From NCBI GenBank assembly GCA_029237825.1, contig JAQZBQ010000005.1:78893-142892 (forward strand): a stretch of DNA of 64,000 bases, written 5' to 3'. Below the pieces are notes generated by a model. The model saw only the letters and a program-made list of their open reading frames with translations, ran no database searches and was not told the DNA's origin. Shown here in pieces: positions 26,144 to 36,195 of this stretch. The position numbers and the translations under genes are program-made. Numbering within the stretch: position 1 is the first letter of the stretch; each line of letters begins with the position of its first letter. This stretch comes from Bacteroidota bacterium (lineage in GTDB: Bacteria > Bacteroidota > Bacteroidia > B-17B0 > Aurantibacillaceae).

Positions 26144-28411
26144 TTATGCCCTCACGCCTGCACGAATGATATTCAAAGCACCACCCGCTTTAAACCACTC
26201 AATTTGCTGAGCGTTATAACTATGGTTTACTTTAATGTCTTCCTTACTTCCATCTGCATGATTAAGTGTTAAGGTTAACTGAATACCAGGCGCAAAACTT
26301 GTTAAACCATTAATATCTATCACATCGTCTTCACGGATTTTGTCATAATCTGCAACGTTTGAAAACGTTAATCCTAACATTCCTTGTTTCTTCAGGTTAG
26401 TTTCATGAATCCGGGCAAATGATTTGACCAATACCGCACGTACGCCTAAATGACGTGGCTCCATTGCAGCATGTTCACGTGAAGAACCTTCTCCATAATT
26501 TTCATCACCCACCACAATACTACCAATTCCCTGAGCTTTATAGGCACGTTGAACAGCTGGTACAGACTCATATGCACCAGTTAACTGGTTTTTTACAGAG
26601 TCCGTTTTTTCGTTGAAGGCGTTTACCGCACCAATTAACATGTTGTTTGAGATATTATCTAAATGGCCGCGATACTTCAACCAAGGTCCAGCCATGGAGA
26701 TATGATCTGTCGTACATTTTCCTTTTGCTTTGATTAATAATTTCAATCCTTTCAAATCAACACCTTCCCAGGCAGCGAATGGATCTAATAATTGTAACCG
26801 TTGAGATGTTGGTGCTACCAAAACTTTAACACCACTTCCATCAGTAGCCGGCGCCTGGTAACCTGCATCTTCTACCGCAAAACCTTTTGGAGGTAATTCA
26901 TACCCAGTAGGTTCATCCAGTTTAACCTGCTCGCCTTTTTCATTTGTTAACGTGTCCTTCAACGGATTAAAAGTAAGATCACCTGCAATGGCCATCGCAG
27001 CTACTAATTCTGGTGATGCAACAAACGCATACGTGTTTGGATTTCCATCCGCGCGTTTTGCAAAATTCCGGTTAAACGAATGAATGATGGTATTCTTTTC
27101 TTTTTTCTCTGCACCTACACGGTCCCACATTCCAATGCATGGTCCGCACGCATTCGTAAATACCGTTGCACCCACTTCATTAAAAACATCGAGGAAACCA
27201 TCACGTTCAATGGTATATCTGATTTGCTCGGAACCCGGATTAATCATGAACTCCGCTTTTGACTTTAAACCTTTAGCAGAAACCTGTTTCGCCAATGATA
27301 CAGCACGTGAAATATCTTCATAAGAAGAGTTAGTACATGAACCAATTAACCCCGCTTCTATTTTTAACGGCCAGTTATTGGCAATGGCAGTTTCCTTTAA
27401 TTTTGATATAGGAGTGGCTAAATCGGGCGTGAATGGACCATTTACATGTGGTTCCAATTCTGACAGGTTTATTTCATGAACTTCGTCAAAATAATTCCTT
27501 GGATTATCATAAACTTCTTTATCACCGGTTAAATGTTCCTTAATACCATCTGCTAAGGCAGCCACATCTGCGCGTCCGGTCGCTTTTAGGTAACGGCTCA
27601 TGCTTTCATCGTAACCAAAAGTAGAAGTTGTAGCTCCAACCTCTGCGCCCATGTTGCAAATGGTGCCTTTTCCGGTACAACTTAAAGCAACTGCGCCTTC
27701 ACCAAAATATTCAATAATTTTATCGGTACCACCTTTAACAGTTAAAATACCAGCAACTTTTAAAATAACATCTTTGGCGCTTGCCCATCCATTTAATTTA
27801 CCTGTTAATTTTATACCAATTAATTTTGGCATTTTAAGTTCCCATGGCAGGCCAGCCATAACATCACAGGCATCAGCTCCACCTACCCCAATCGCAATCA
27901 TCCCTAAACCACCTGCATTTACTGTGTGGGAGTCAGTACCAATCATCATACCTCCGGGAAACGCGTAGTTCTCTAAAACAATCTGATGAATTATCCCTGC
28001 ACCTGGTTTCCAAAACCCAATGCCGTATTTATTGGAAACAGATGCCAAGAAATCAAACACTTCTTCGCTCTCATGTTTCGCCCGGTCTAAATCAGCCGCA
28101 GCACCCACTTTAGCCTGAATCAAATGATCGCAGTGAACAGAAGATGGAACAGCTACTTTTGGTCGGCCCGCCTGCATAAACTGTAATAAGGCCATTTGAG
28201 CAGTAGCATCCTGCATCGCAACCCTATCCGGGTTGAAATCTACGTATGAATTTCCGCGAGGATAATCCTGAAGCGGAGTTGACACATCCAAATGTGAATA
28301 TAGGATCTTTTCAGATAAAGTTAAAGGACGACCCAAGGCTTTACGTGCTGCTTCAATTCTTGAAGGCATGTTTGCGTAAACCTTCTTAATCATTTCAATG
28401 TCAAATGCCAT
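26144..28411 (-). CDS. Aconitate hydratase, mitochondrial-type
   Basis: A 755-residue aconitase that interconverts citrate and isocitrate in the TCA cycle through a [4Fe-4S] cluster. Cluster ligands are visible as C359 ([10 protein letters not shown]) and C422/C425 (NACGPCIG). Substrate-binding segments include [13 protein letters not shown] (158-170) and the C-terminal [20 protein letters not shown] swivel-domain loop. The length matches the about 750-residue mitochondrial-type subfamily rather than AcnB. It is monocistronic, ended by a strong terminator. Confidence 0.96.
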   Translation of the reverse strand: MAFDIEMIKKVYANMPSRIEAARKALGRPLTLSEKILYSHLDVSTPLQDYPRGNSYVDFNPDRVAMQDATAQMALLQFMQAGRPKVAVPSSVHCDHLIQAKVGAAADLDRAKHESEEVFDFLASVSNKYGIGFWKPGAGIIHQIVLENYAFPGGMMIGTDSHTVNAGGLGMIAIGVGGADACDVMAGLPWELKMPKLIGIKLTGKLNGWASAKDVILKVAGILTVKGGTDKIIEYFGEGAVALSCTGKGTICNMGAEVGATTSTFGYDESMSRYLKATGRADVAALADGIKEHLTGDKEVYDNPRNYFDEVHEINLSELEPHVNGPFTPDLATPISKLKETAIANNWPLKIEAGLIGSCTNSSYEDISRAVSLAKQVSAKGLKSKAEFMINPGSEQIRYTIERDGFLDVFNEVGATVFTNACGPCIGMWDRVGAEKKEKNTIIHSFNRNFAKRADGNPNTYAFVASPELVAAMAIAGDLTFNPLKDTLTNEKGEQVKLDEPTGYELPPKGFAVEDAGYQAPATDGSGVKVLVAPTSQRLQLLDPFAAWEGVDLKGLKLLIKAKGKCTTDHISMAGPWLKYRGHLDNISNNMLIGAVNAFNEKTDSVKNQLTGAYESVPAVQRAYKAQGIGSIVVGDENYGEGSSREHAAMEPRHLGVRAVLVKSFARIHETNLKKQGMLGLTFSNVADYDKIREDDVIDINGLTSFAPGIQLTLTLNHADGSKEDIKVNHSYNAQQIEWFKAGGALNIIRAGVRA

Positions 28412-28768
28412 AGTTTGTATATTAGAGATTTATGAATAATGTCCCAATCATAATCGGGATGTTTTTGCGTTACGAATTTAGGAATTAATTACTTTTTTAA
28501 GGTATAAAAGGATAAAAAGTTTTTGAATAAGTTTATGTAGATTATCCTTCTAATTATAATAAAACAGAACAACCTCTTAAAGTTTTAGTCCTCATATTCT
28601 TTGGCTTACAGCCTTTTGGGCTATTTTTTCATACGCATTACTTGTACAAATCAGTATTAGAGATAATTTCTTTTTGATAAGGTGTGTTTAATCCTATATT
28701 CGTTTCGTACTTACACAAGTCGGGAAAAATGCATGAAGGTATAAACCGGCTTATTTGTTCTATTATAG
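28412..28768. other. Intergenic region, 357 bases, with a small hairpin
   Basis: The region lies between divergent aconitase and debranching enzyme genes. A short stem AGCC/GGCT at 28610-28622 followed by ATTTTTT looks like a weak plus-strand terminator or attenuator with no gene in front of it. No ORF or known RNA was recognised. Confidence 0.35.
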
Positions 28769-30730
28769 GTGACTTTATTAAACGATAATATACCAGACCA
28801 TGAAAATGCCTTAACAAAGGAATGGATAATTACCAATGGCATTGGAGGTTATGCCTCCTCCACTATTATTGGCACAAACACTCGACGTTATCACGGTTTA
28901 CTGATTGCCGCCACTAATCCTCCAACCGGGAGAAAGCTTATGGTTTGCAAAGTTGAAGAGACCATATCGCAAAACCACACTCAAACAATGCTTTCCACAA
29001 ATCAATATGTGAATACCGTTTACCCGGAAGGCTATTACTATGTGAAAGGTTTTACCCGTATGCCTTTACCCACTACCTTGTTCCGGGCGGGAGAAGCAGA
29101 ATTATCCAAAACCGTTTTCATGGTTTATAATTCCAACACTACCGTTGTGGAATATTCCAATGCTTCCACTGTTCCTTTCCGGCTTCGGCTCGATCCATTA
29201 TATGCGGTTCGCGATTATCATTCCCTTTTACGTGAAAATTCCGACTATCATTATTTTGTAAAAAATGACGGACAGAAACATTCCATACTCGCCTATGCGG
29301 GGGCAGAAACCCTTTACTTTAAACATACAAAAGGCCAGTATACGGCGAACCCACGCTGGAACAAAAACATATTGTATAATATAGAAAAGCAAAGGGGACA
29401 GGATTTTACAGAAGATCTTTTCAGTGCCGGAACTGTGGAATGTCAGCTGAATCCTGGAGAGACCATGCACCTTGTATTTTCTCTTGACGAAAACAAAATA
29501 AACCAGGATCCCGTTGAACTTAAAGCCATGGAAATCGAACGCTTGAGTGCCCTGGTTCCTTCAACCATTCATAACAAATTTCTTGCAGACCTTATTGTCG
29601 CCAGCGACCAATTTATTGTTCATAGAAAATCAACCGAAAATTATTCTATCATTGCCGGTTACCATTGGTTTACCGATTGGGGACGAGATTCAATGATCGC
29701 CCTCAGAGGATTATGCATCGCTACCGGGAAACAAAAAGAAGCACGTTCAGTAATTACAACTTTTTTAAATGTATTAAAACACGGAATAATCCCGAATCGT
29801 TTCCCTGATTACGAAGCAGATGAGCCAGAGTATCATACCATGGATGCAACGCTTTGGCTTTTTATCGCGATTTATGAATATGATCTTCGATTTAAAGACA
29901 CACCTTTTTTAAACAATGTGTATTCAAAATTATCAGAGATCCTACAGCATCACATGGCTGGTACAAAGCACAATATACATGTAACGGAAAAAGGTTTTAT
30001 TTGCGGTGGAACATTCGGACTTCCGTTAACATGGATGGATGCAAAAATAGGCGATCATGTTTTTACACCCCGCATTGGCTGTCCTGTAGAAATTAATGCG
30101 CTCTGGTATAATGCACTCAAAATCCATTCGTATGTACTGAAGCGTATCGGAAAAAAGCCGGACGAAAAAGTTTTGGAGATAACATCCAGAGTTGAAAATA
30201 ATTTTGAAAACAGCTTTTGGAATGAAAATAGCTATTTAAATGATTTAATATCGGAAGAAGGACAAGCGGAAGAGTCCATACGACCAAACCAAATTTACGT
30301 GGTAAGTCTGCCCTTTTCATTATTGCCTAAAGAAAAAGAAAAAATGGTGGTTGAAAATGTTAATCAGTATCTATTAACCGATTATGGACTACGTACTTTA
30401 GACCCTAACCATCCGGAATTTAAACCTGACTATTCCGGTGATGTATGGTCGCGGGATGCCGCGTATCATCAGGGTACGGTCTGGCCTTTTCTATTGCCTG
30501 AATATTTTACCGCCTACCTCAAGGTGAACAATTATTCCGAAACTGCCAAAGCAGGTGTTGTTAATAGCCTCCGGTTTCTTAAAGATCATTTTTATCATGA
30601 TCAATGTTTGCATGGCATTTCAGAAATATTTGACGGATTAAATCCGGCATCAGGCAAAGGATGTATGAACCAGGCCTGGTCTGTTTCCAATCTTATCCAT
30701 TTAATAAGTACGGCTAAACTCGACGTGTGA
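28769..30730 (+). CDS. Glycogen debranching enzyme (amylo-alpha-1,6-glucosidase)
   Basis: A 653-residue protein of the archaeal/bacterial GDE type. The N-terminal module starts at EWIITNGIGGYASSTIIGTN (about 18-37); the C-terminal (alpha/alpha)6-barrel has the hallmark HWFTDWGRDSMIALRGL near 304-320 and ends with MNQAWSVSNLIHL. It removes alpha-1,6 branches from glycogen. A GTG start at 28769 is chosen because the family's conserved N-terminus begins soon after it and the next in-frame Met would cut into that region. It is separated from the aconitase gene by a long divergent region and is followed by a bidirectional hairpin. Confidence 0.93.
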   Translation: MTLLNDNIPDHENALTKEWIITNGIGGYASSTIIGTNTRRYHGLLIAATNPPTGRKLMVCKVEETISQNHTQTMLSTNQYVNTVYPEGYYYVKGFTRMPLPTTLFRAGEAELSKTVFMVYNSNTTVVEYSNASTVPFRLRLDPLYAVRDYHSLLRENSDYHYFVKNDGQKHSILAYAGAETLYFKHTKGQYTANPRWNKNILYNIEKQRGQDFTEDLFSAGTVECQLNPGETMHLVFSLDENKINQDPVELKAMEIERLSALVPSTIHNKFLADLIVASDQFIVHRKSTENYSIIAGYHWFTDWGRDSMIALRGLCIATGKQKEARSVITTFLNVLKHGIIPNRFPDYEADEPEYHTMDATLWLFIAIYEYDLRFKDTPFLNNVYSKLSEILQHHMAGTKHNIHVTEKGFICGGTFGLPLTWMDAKIGDHVFTPRIGCPVEINALWYNALKIHSYVLKRIGKKPDEKVLEITSRVENNFENSFWNENSYLNDLISEEGQAEESIRPNQIYVVSLPFSLLPKEKEKMVVENVNQYLLTDYGLRTLDPNHPEFKPDYSGDVWSRDAAYHQGTVWPFLLPEYFTAYLKVNNYSETAKAGVVNSLRFLKDHFYHDQCLHGISEIFDGLNPASGKGCMNQAWSVSNLIHLISTAKLDV

Positions 30731-30802
30731 AAAATAAGGCCGCCACTAAAAAACTAAAGCAAATCATATCATTTTTTTACAGCTCCTTGAATTATTTCAT
30801 AA

Positions 30803-30840
30803 AAAACAGCCATGCCTAATCAAGCATAGCTGTTTTCAAA
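30803..30840. terminator. Hairpin between convergent genes
   Basis: AAAACAGC-(c)-ATGC (30803-30815) pairs with GCAT-(a)-GCTGTTTT (30824-30836), with A-runs on both sides. It could terminate the debranching enzyme gene on the plus strand and the DUF3276 gene on the minus strand. Confidence 0.7.
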
Positions 30841-30856
30841 AAAAGTGTATTATAAA

Positions 30857-31219
30857 TTACTTCCCTAAATCTTCGAAATTAACATCGTCCGCCGAGGGCG
30901 AAACTCCTTTATCATAGGAAGATTCGGTGCTTGTATAAGCTTCGCGTTCAACGATTGGAGGAGCATTTTCTTTAATAATAGCGATGGATTCATTTAACCC
31001 TTCCATAAACTTTTCAAAATCTTCTTTATATAAAAAGATTTTATGCTTTTCATACGTGAATTTGCCATCTGTACCAAAGCGCTTTTTGCTTTCTGTGATG
31101 GTAAGATAATAATCATTTCCGCGGGTAGATTTCACATCAAAAAAATACGTGCGTTTACCTGCTTTTACTGCTTTAGAAAATAAATCTTCTCGTTCTGTTC
31201 TTTCTATCTCTTCAGACAT
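30857..31219 (-). CDS. DUF3276 / PUR-domain nucleic-acid-binding protein
   Basis: A 120-residue protein matching DUF3276: the DLFSKAVKAGKRTYFFDVKSTRGNDYYLTITESKK region (about 12-46) is the conserved PUR-alpha-like whirly fold, with KHKIFLYKEDFEKFMEGL following. PUR domains bind single-stranded nucleic acids, and bacterial homologues are thought to bind ssDNA or RNA. The tail (80-120) is acidic and Ser-rich and probably disordered. Monocistronic, between two hairpins. Confidence 0.9.
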   Translation of the reverse strand: MSEEIERTEREDLFSKAVKAGKRTYFFDVKSTRGNDYYLTITESKKRFGTDGKFTYEKHKIFLYKEDFEKFMEGLNESIAIIKENAPPIVEREAYTSTESSYDKGVSPSADDVNFEDLGK

Positions 31220-31328
31220 AACCTTTTCTATTTTTTAGTACGTAACAAATATTTATATTTTTTATTAAAACTCGAAACACTGTTGAAAACTAGTTGATAA
31301 GTCCCCCAAGCAAACCATTCTATCGTGC

Positions 31329-31362
31329 AAAAGAAACGCCCCGGTGAAGGAGCGTTTCTTTT
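31329..31362 (-). terminator. Rho-independent terminator after the M43 protease gene
   Basis: The stem AAAAGAAACGC (31329-31339) / GCGTTTCTTTT (31352-31362) has a 12-base loop. Its A-rich left arm gives a T-run on the minus strand. Confidence 0.75.
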
Positions 31363-31376
31363 CCGTATTAATAGGA

Positions 31377-33563
31377 TTATTCAATAATGACTTTTTTAGA
31401 AATGCGTTGGTTTTTCACATCAATGCTTACAATATAGACACCGGAAGCCAGTTGATTATTGGTATTTATTGTATGAGAAATATGGCCTTCAGCGCCAGAA
31501 GTTTTAATTTGTTCTTCTAAAATACGACCTGTTAAATCCATAACACTGATTTTTGCAGTTGAGCCACTTTCAAGGTTAAAGTCAAGTTTTGCGCTCGAAG
31601 AAGTCGGGTTTGGATAAATATTTAAATCCATATCCCTTTCTAGCTCAGTAATTCCAGTAACAATACTACCAGTGAGATTAATCTGATCGAAATAGATATT
31701 GTTTGCTGTTGTTTTAGTTGGGTCAACCCTAAAATAAAAACGGAATTTCACATTCGGTTTATTATTTAACGCAGCCAGTAAAGTAGCCGTTATCGTTTTG
31801 CTTTTCCATTGAGTAGACGTTGGATTGAAGGCCGTAGATAAAGTTCCACCTGAGGCTGTTGCCATTTGGGATGCTGTAGAATATCCTATGACGTTAGTCC
31901 ATGAACCACCGCAATCCAAAGAATATTGCAAACGGAAGGTGTCATTTTGGGTAGCCACTCTTTTAGCGTAGGCGTACCAATAGGATAATGTCAGATTGGA
32001 TGTATTGGATAAATTTAAAATTGGAGTCTCAAAAATATCTAAATGTCCGCCAATATTCGATGCCGCATAATTATTAAGGTGGATGCTTTTCGCAGTTCCG
32101 TTAGCGCCATTTGTAGTCTTTTGTGTCCAGGTAATTGAACTTGTATTGGTATTGATGATGTTAATATCGGTTGGAAGTGTCGTTCCTTCAAAATCATAGG
32201 TCATTGGCAATTGAGGCCCTACTCCACTATTGTATATGGTAACAAAGGATGTTTTATTCATAGTGTTTGAACCAACAGAATTTGTTGCAGTTAAACTTAC
32301 CGAATATGTTCCAGCAGTTGTATACGTTACTACCTGAGAGGTAGCTGTTGAAGTGGCAGGTGTGCCTCCCTGAAAAGTCCAGTTAATACCTCCTGAAGAA
32401 CCTACTTCACTGGTACTGGTATAAGTTACGGTACTTCCAACACAATTTGCCTGTTTATTAGCCTCAAAATTTGCAACCGGTGTACAGGTATAACCTGATA
32501 CCAAACCTGTTGCGGTCATATTTGCGGCAGTCCATAAATTATTACGCCCTCCAACTGAACTCTGAAGCGCAGTACGCATTCTTGTGGTCTGGCCTTGGGT
32601 GAACATTTTAGGACAGGACGAATAATCCATTATATTCTCAATGTTTGGTGTAGAACAATCTAAGGTGTTTGTGGTACAAATTGAAAAATAGCCACCTGTT
32701 GGAGGTGTATCAGAAACACCGTCTGTTGTGCAGGTAATCGGAGAGGTTGGCATATTGGATGGATCAAACTTAGGACTGTTAGAAGAACCAAAAGTATGAA
32801 GGAGGTTCAACCAATGTCCTATTTCATGACTCAACGTTCTGGAATCCGAAGGCGTTATTTGTGCTAACTGATTCCGTAACATAACAATGGCGTCACCCAT
32901 ATTTCCATTAGCTGTATAAGGAGTTGAACCTGGCAAATACGTATATCCGCCAATGTAGGAACTTACTGGAGGGCAAGGACTTGAAGGACCCGAAATACAA
33001 TCAACAATATAAATATTTAGATATTGATTGGTTGGCCAGCGGTTTGTTCCTGTGCCAGAATAATAATAAGCCGGGCTCGACTGGCTCCAGGTTGGATTAT
33101 CAGAGTCATGTCTGATAATACCATTCGTACATTTTCCTGTGGGATCCTTTTTTGCCAGTGCAAAATGGATTTCAGAGTCAACATATAACGACGAAAAAGC
33201 CGGATTAATAGTTGCTACATCCGACCCGGTTTTTGCGAAATCATTATTGATATAGTTAATAATGTTGATAAACGTTTGATCTGTAATATTCTGGTTTCCC
33301 ATAATATGAAACACAACCGGTATTGTGTAAACAGGAACCGCCACTTTAGAAGCTGAGTTGAATTTATCGAGTTCAGCCTGATATTCGGTTTCAAATTTCG
33401 CCTGGGATTCCTCAAATTTCGCTTTTAGTACCGGGTCTGCCTTAAATCCCATTTCCATTGCATCGAATGTTGCGCAGGGAATTAATTTTGGATCTCTTTC
33501 CTGTGCAATTGAACTCAAGCTTAACGCCGCAGCACCAAGAATAACTAGTAGGTTTTTTTTCAT
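31377..33563 (-). CDS. M43 (pappalysin-type) metalloprotease with PKD and T9SS type A domains
   Basis: A 728-residue secreted zinc protease: signal peptide about 1-20, then a propeptide, and the catalytic motif HEIGHWLNLLH at 246-256 (the usual Gly of HExxHxxGxxH is Asn, as I recall in many Bacteroidota M43 enzymes). The Met-turn is seen as ENIMDYSSCPKMF near 311-323. A PKD domain (about 365-445; CVGSTVTYTSTS, SVSLTATNSVGSN) and a jelly-roll-like module (about 455-630) follow. The last about 75 residues are a type A sorting domain (LNIYPNPTSSSAKL, VMDLTGRIL). The protein should be exported by T9SS and digest extracellular protein. Confidence 0.94.
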   Translation of the reverse strand: MKKNLLVILGAAALSLSSIAQERDPKLIPCATFDAMEMGFKADPVLKAKFEESQAKFETEYQAELDKFNSASKVAVPVYTIPVVFHIMGNQNITDQTFINIINYINNDFAKTGSDVATINPAFSSLYVDSEIHFALAKKDPTGKCTNGIIRHDSDNPTWSQSSPAYYYSGTGTNRWPTNQYLNIYIVDCISGPSSPCPPVSSYIGGYTYLPGSTPYTANGNMGDAIVMLRNQLAQITPSDSRTLSHEIGHWLNLLHTFGSSNSPKFDPSNMPTSPITCTTDGVSDTPPTGGYFSICTTNTLDCSTPNIENIMDYSSCPKMFTQGQTTRMRTALQSSVGGRNNLWTAANMTATGLVSGYTCTPVANFEANKQANCVGSTVTYTSTSEVGSSGGINWTFQGGTPATSTATSQVVTYTTAGTYSVSLTATNSVGSNTMNKTSFVTIYNSGVGPQLPMTYDFEGTTLPTDINIINTNTSSITWTQKTTNGANGTAKSIHLNNYAASNIGGHLDIFETPILNLSNTSNLTLSYWYAYAKRVATQNDTFRLQYSLDCGGSWTNVIGYSTASQMATASGGTLSTAFNPTSTQWKSKTITATLLAALNNKPNVKFRFYFRVDPTKTTANNIYFDQINLTGSIVTGITELERDMDLNIYPNPTSSSAKLDFNLESGSTAKISVMDLTGRILEEQIKTSGAEGHISHTINTNNQLASGVYIVSIDVKNQRISKKVIIE

Positions 33564-33672
33564 GTGAATTGTTGTTGTGTTGTTAGTAGCTCTGAATTTT
33601 ATTTCAGATAAATAAAGCTAATTATTTATATTATATAAATCAAGTATTTGTATGTTAAAAGAAATACAAAAT

Positions 33673-34593
33673 TTATTTTTTATCAGTACCCTGATTTAAA
33701 GCCATCATTTGCCTAAGGGTTTTATCCATTCCTTCAACACTCCCGTCTAAAAAGATAATGTTTCCTTTCCCCTGCTCAGCAAAATTTTTAACAGCTTCGG
33801 TCCACATACTGAAAAGAATCAGCGAAGTATCTAGGTTCGACTCCTGCATTTGGCGAGCCGCTTCAGCCATTCCGCGTGCCACTTCTTCGCGGAAAAGCGC
33901 AATTCCCTGACCTCTTAATTGTGCTGCTTCTTTTTCGGCGTTGGCAGAAATCTTAATAAAATTGCCTTCCGCTTCGGCTGCCTTTGTTTTTGTAATGAGC
34001 AATGCCTGTCCTTCGTTCTCAGCAGCAGCCTTTAAATTGTTACTGGCTACAATCTTTGCCATCGACCGCATTACTTCTTCATCAAAAGTAATGTCGTTAA
34101 TTTGAAGATCAATTAAATGATAACCCCAATCTTCCAATGTTACATCCAATTGTTCTTTTACTGCTTCCACGATATCCCTTCTCAATGATAAAACCTCTGA
34201 CTGCTTTTTTGTAGACACGAAAGCTCTTACCGACCCTTCAATAGAACGTACAAGCGCCTGCATCAGATTTTTATCATCCACAAACTTAAAAGCCACATTT
34301 TTGATAGCTTCCTCTCCCTGATTAATAACTGCATAAAGCAACATGGCCGTAAAATTTACATTAGCCTGATCACTAGTTACCGCCTGAAATCCTAATTCCA
34401 CGCTTCTGTTTTGAATGGATATTTTTTTATATACTTTTTCAATGAAGGGAATTTTCATACTCAAACCTGGCGTCAAAATCCTTCTGTATTTTCCGAAAAC
34501 AGTTATCACGGCTATGGTTCCCTGCTGAACCGTCACAAATGACATCAATACCAGTAAAACACATACAACAGACAGAATAATTGTAGATACCAT
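33673..34593 (-). CDS. SPFH/band 7 domain membrane protein
   Basis: A 306-residue stomatin/prohibitin-type protein: an N-terminal membrane anchor (about 3-23), then an SPFH domain starting VQQGTIAVITVFGKYRRIL, and a coiled-coil segment rich in Ala/Glu (about 190-240: LKAAAENEGQALLITKTKAAEAEG). Such proteins form membrane microdomain scaffolds and often control membrane protease activity. No NfeD or FtsH partner is adjacent. It is divergent from the TPR gene at 34660, with a shared 66-base promoter region. Confidence 0.9.
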   Translation of the reverse strand: MVSTIILSVVCVLLVLMSFVTVQQGTIAVITVFGKYRRILTPGLSMKIPFIEKVYKKISIQNRSVELGFQAVTSDQANVNFTAMLLYAVINQGEEAIKNVAFKFVDDKNLMQALVRSIEGSVRAFVSTKKQSEVLSLRRDIVEAVKEQLDVTLEDWGYHLIDLQINDITFDEEVMRSMAKIVASNNLKAAAENEGQALLITKTKAAEAEGNFIKISANAEKEAAQLRGQGIALFREEVARGMAEAARQMQESNLDTSLILFSMWTEAVKNFAEQGKGNIIFLDGSVEGMDKTLRQMMALNQGTDKK

Positions 34594-34659
34594 AGTTTTA
34601 TTTTTAAAATTGTTTGCGTAAATTTAGTCATCCAAAACAATAAACAAAATATTTTTTAA

Positions 34660-35718
34660 ATGAACCCGGTGATCCGTTTACTGTGTGTTGTTGTGTTGTG
34701 TTGGATCTCATCTGAATGTGCTGCCAGGAAGGATACGTCGCAGACAAAAAACGCAGAGACGGATATTTTTAAAGCGGCATGTAAACTTGTTGACTCTGCC
34801 AAGTATAGAGATGCTATTACTTTGTTCAAAAAGGCCATAAAAATTAAACCGGATTATACTGAAGCCTTTAACAAAATTGCCTTTGCTAAAATAAAAATAC
34901 AGGATTTCAAAGGCGCTGAGAAAGACCTTCAATCGGCTTTGAAGATCACGCCTGATAATTACGAAAGCCAGAAAACTTTTGCTATTCTTTATTATGAAAC
35001 TAAGAAATTTAAAGAAGCAAAAGCAACTATGGATTCTGCCTTCAAACTCAACGCAGATGACCACGAACTCCACTATTATCAGGCCCGACTGATGTTTGAC
35101 GGAAAAGCCTATAAAAATGCACTGGATGCGTGCAATAGGGCATTAGACCTTAAACCGAAGTTTCTTGATGTGAAATTTCTGAAAGGTGAAATAAGGTTCG
35201 CGATGAAGGATTACGCATATTGTGTAAAAGAGCTAACGGATGCGATTAAAGATATGCCCTCCACTTCTCCAAACTATGATGCTTATCGCACGCGGGCCAA
35301 AGCAAGATTTGAACTTGGAGACTTTAAAAACGCTGTAAATGACTGGAACGTATTTTTAGAAGCCTTCCCGGAAGATGAGCCGGCTTTAGTTTCACGCGGA
35401 GCCTGTAAAATTGAAATCAGGGATAACAGTGGGGCAATTGCAGACTTTGATGCTGCGATAAAATTAAATCCGAAAAATCCGGTTAGTTACAACTACCGAG
35501 GAGTGGCTAAAGGGGAAAACAAACAATTTGTTGAAGCCCTTAAAGACTTCGACTATTCAATAAAATTAAAATACGATTATGCAGGTGCTTTTGTGAACCG
35601 AGCTGCAATTAAATTTGCAAGTAAAGACAGGCGAGGCGCCTGTGATGATCTCAACAAAGCCGATAGCCTGGGCGATGAAATGGCTATTCGGCTCATAGAA
35701 ACCTACTGCAAGCATTAG
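34660..35718 (+). CDS. Secreted TPR protein
   Basis: A 352-residue protein with a signal peptide (MNPVIRLLCVVVLCWISSECA) and about eight tetratricopeptide repeats from residue 40 to the end (for example YRDAITLFKKAIKIKPDY). The C-terminus has a Cys-bearing segment (RRGACDDLNKADSLGD, then ETYCKH) typical of Bacteroidota TPR proteins with a paired-Cys end. It is probably periplasmic and a protein-interaction scaffold; the partner is unknown. The Cys near position 20 is not a good lipobox. Confidence 0.88.
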   Translation: MNPVIRLLCVVVLCWISSECAARKDTSQTKNAETDIFKAACKLVDSAKYRDAITLFKKAIKIKPDYTEAFNKIAFAKIKIQDFKGAEKDLQSALKITPDNYESQKTFAILYYETKKFKEAKATMDSAFKLNADDHELHYYQARLMFDGKAYKNALDACNRALDLKPKFLDVKFLKGEIRFAMKDYAYCVKELTDAIKDMPSTSPNYDAYRTRAKARFELGDFKNAVNDWNVFLEAFPEDEPALVSRGACKIEIRDNSGAIADFDAAIKLNPKNPVSYNYRGVAKGENKQFVEALKDFDYSIKLKYDYAGAFVNRAAIKFASKDRRGACDDLNKADSLGDEMAIRLIETYCKH

Positions 35719-35755
35719 CGTAAAGCCTTATTAAAACTCTATTTCCAGCATTTAG

Positions 35756-35763
35756 TATATTTG
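35756..35763 (+). promoter_or_regulatory. -7 box candidate that decides the PTPS start
   Basis: TATATTTG, a full TAnnTTTG match, overlaps the TTG at 35761 that would otherwise open the frame. A transcript starting about 35770 excludes that TTG, favouring the ATG at 35779. Confidence 0.45.
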
Positions 35764-35778
35764 GGCCAACTAAAAAAT

Positions 35779-36195
35779 ATGAGAATGAGAACTGCTGTCT
35801 TTAGAAAAGCCAATTTTAATTCTGCCCACAGACTTCACAATCCGTCATTCGATGAAAAGACAAATGAAGCAATATTTGGCTTATGTAATAATCCAAACTA
35901 CCACGGGCACAATTACGATTTAATTGTTAAGGTTGTTGGCGAAGTTGACGCGCAAACAGGGTATGTAATTGATCTGAAAGTGCTAAATGATTTAATCACT
36001 CACGAAATTATTAACCGGTTTGATCACCGTAATTTAAATCTGGACACCGTTGAGTTTAAAAATTTAAATCCTACAGTGGAAAACATCGCACGGATTATTT
36101 ATGAAATTTTGCGGCCAAAAATTGAACCTAAATATGACCTCGAAATAACGCTGTATGAAACGCCGCGTAATTATGTAGTATATCCTGTAAACTGA
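35779..36195 (+). CDS. 6-pyruvoyl-tetrahydropterin synthase / QueD family enzyme
   Basis: A 138-residue pterin synthase-like protein. Zinc-binding His residues sit in FNSAHRL near the N-terminus and in the HGHNY motif, and the catalytic Cys is in LCNNPNYHGHNY. The CNNPNxHGHNY signature and the ETPRN end look more like animal-type PTPS than E. coli QueD (which reads CxxLHGHS-like), so the product may be 6-pyruvoyl-tetrahydropterin or 6-carboxytetrahydropterin. The start is the ATG at 35779 (next in-frame ATG at 35785), because an upstream TTG falls in a promoter box. A VanX-like gene overlaps its stop by one base. A YhhQ-type transporter gene nearby hints at queuosine metabolism. Confidence 0.88.
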   Translation: MRMRTAVFRKANFNSAHRLHNPSFDEKTNEAIFGLCNNPNYHGHNYDLIVKVVGEVDAQTGYVIDLKVLNDLITHEIINRFDHRNLNLDTVEFKNLNPTVENIARIIYEILRPKIEPKYDLEITLYETPRNYVVYPVN

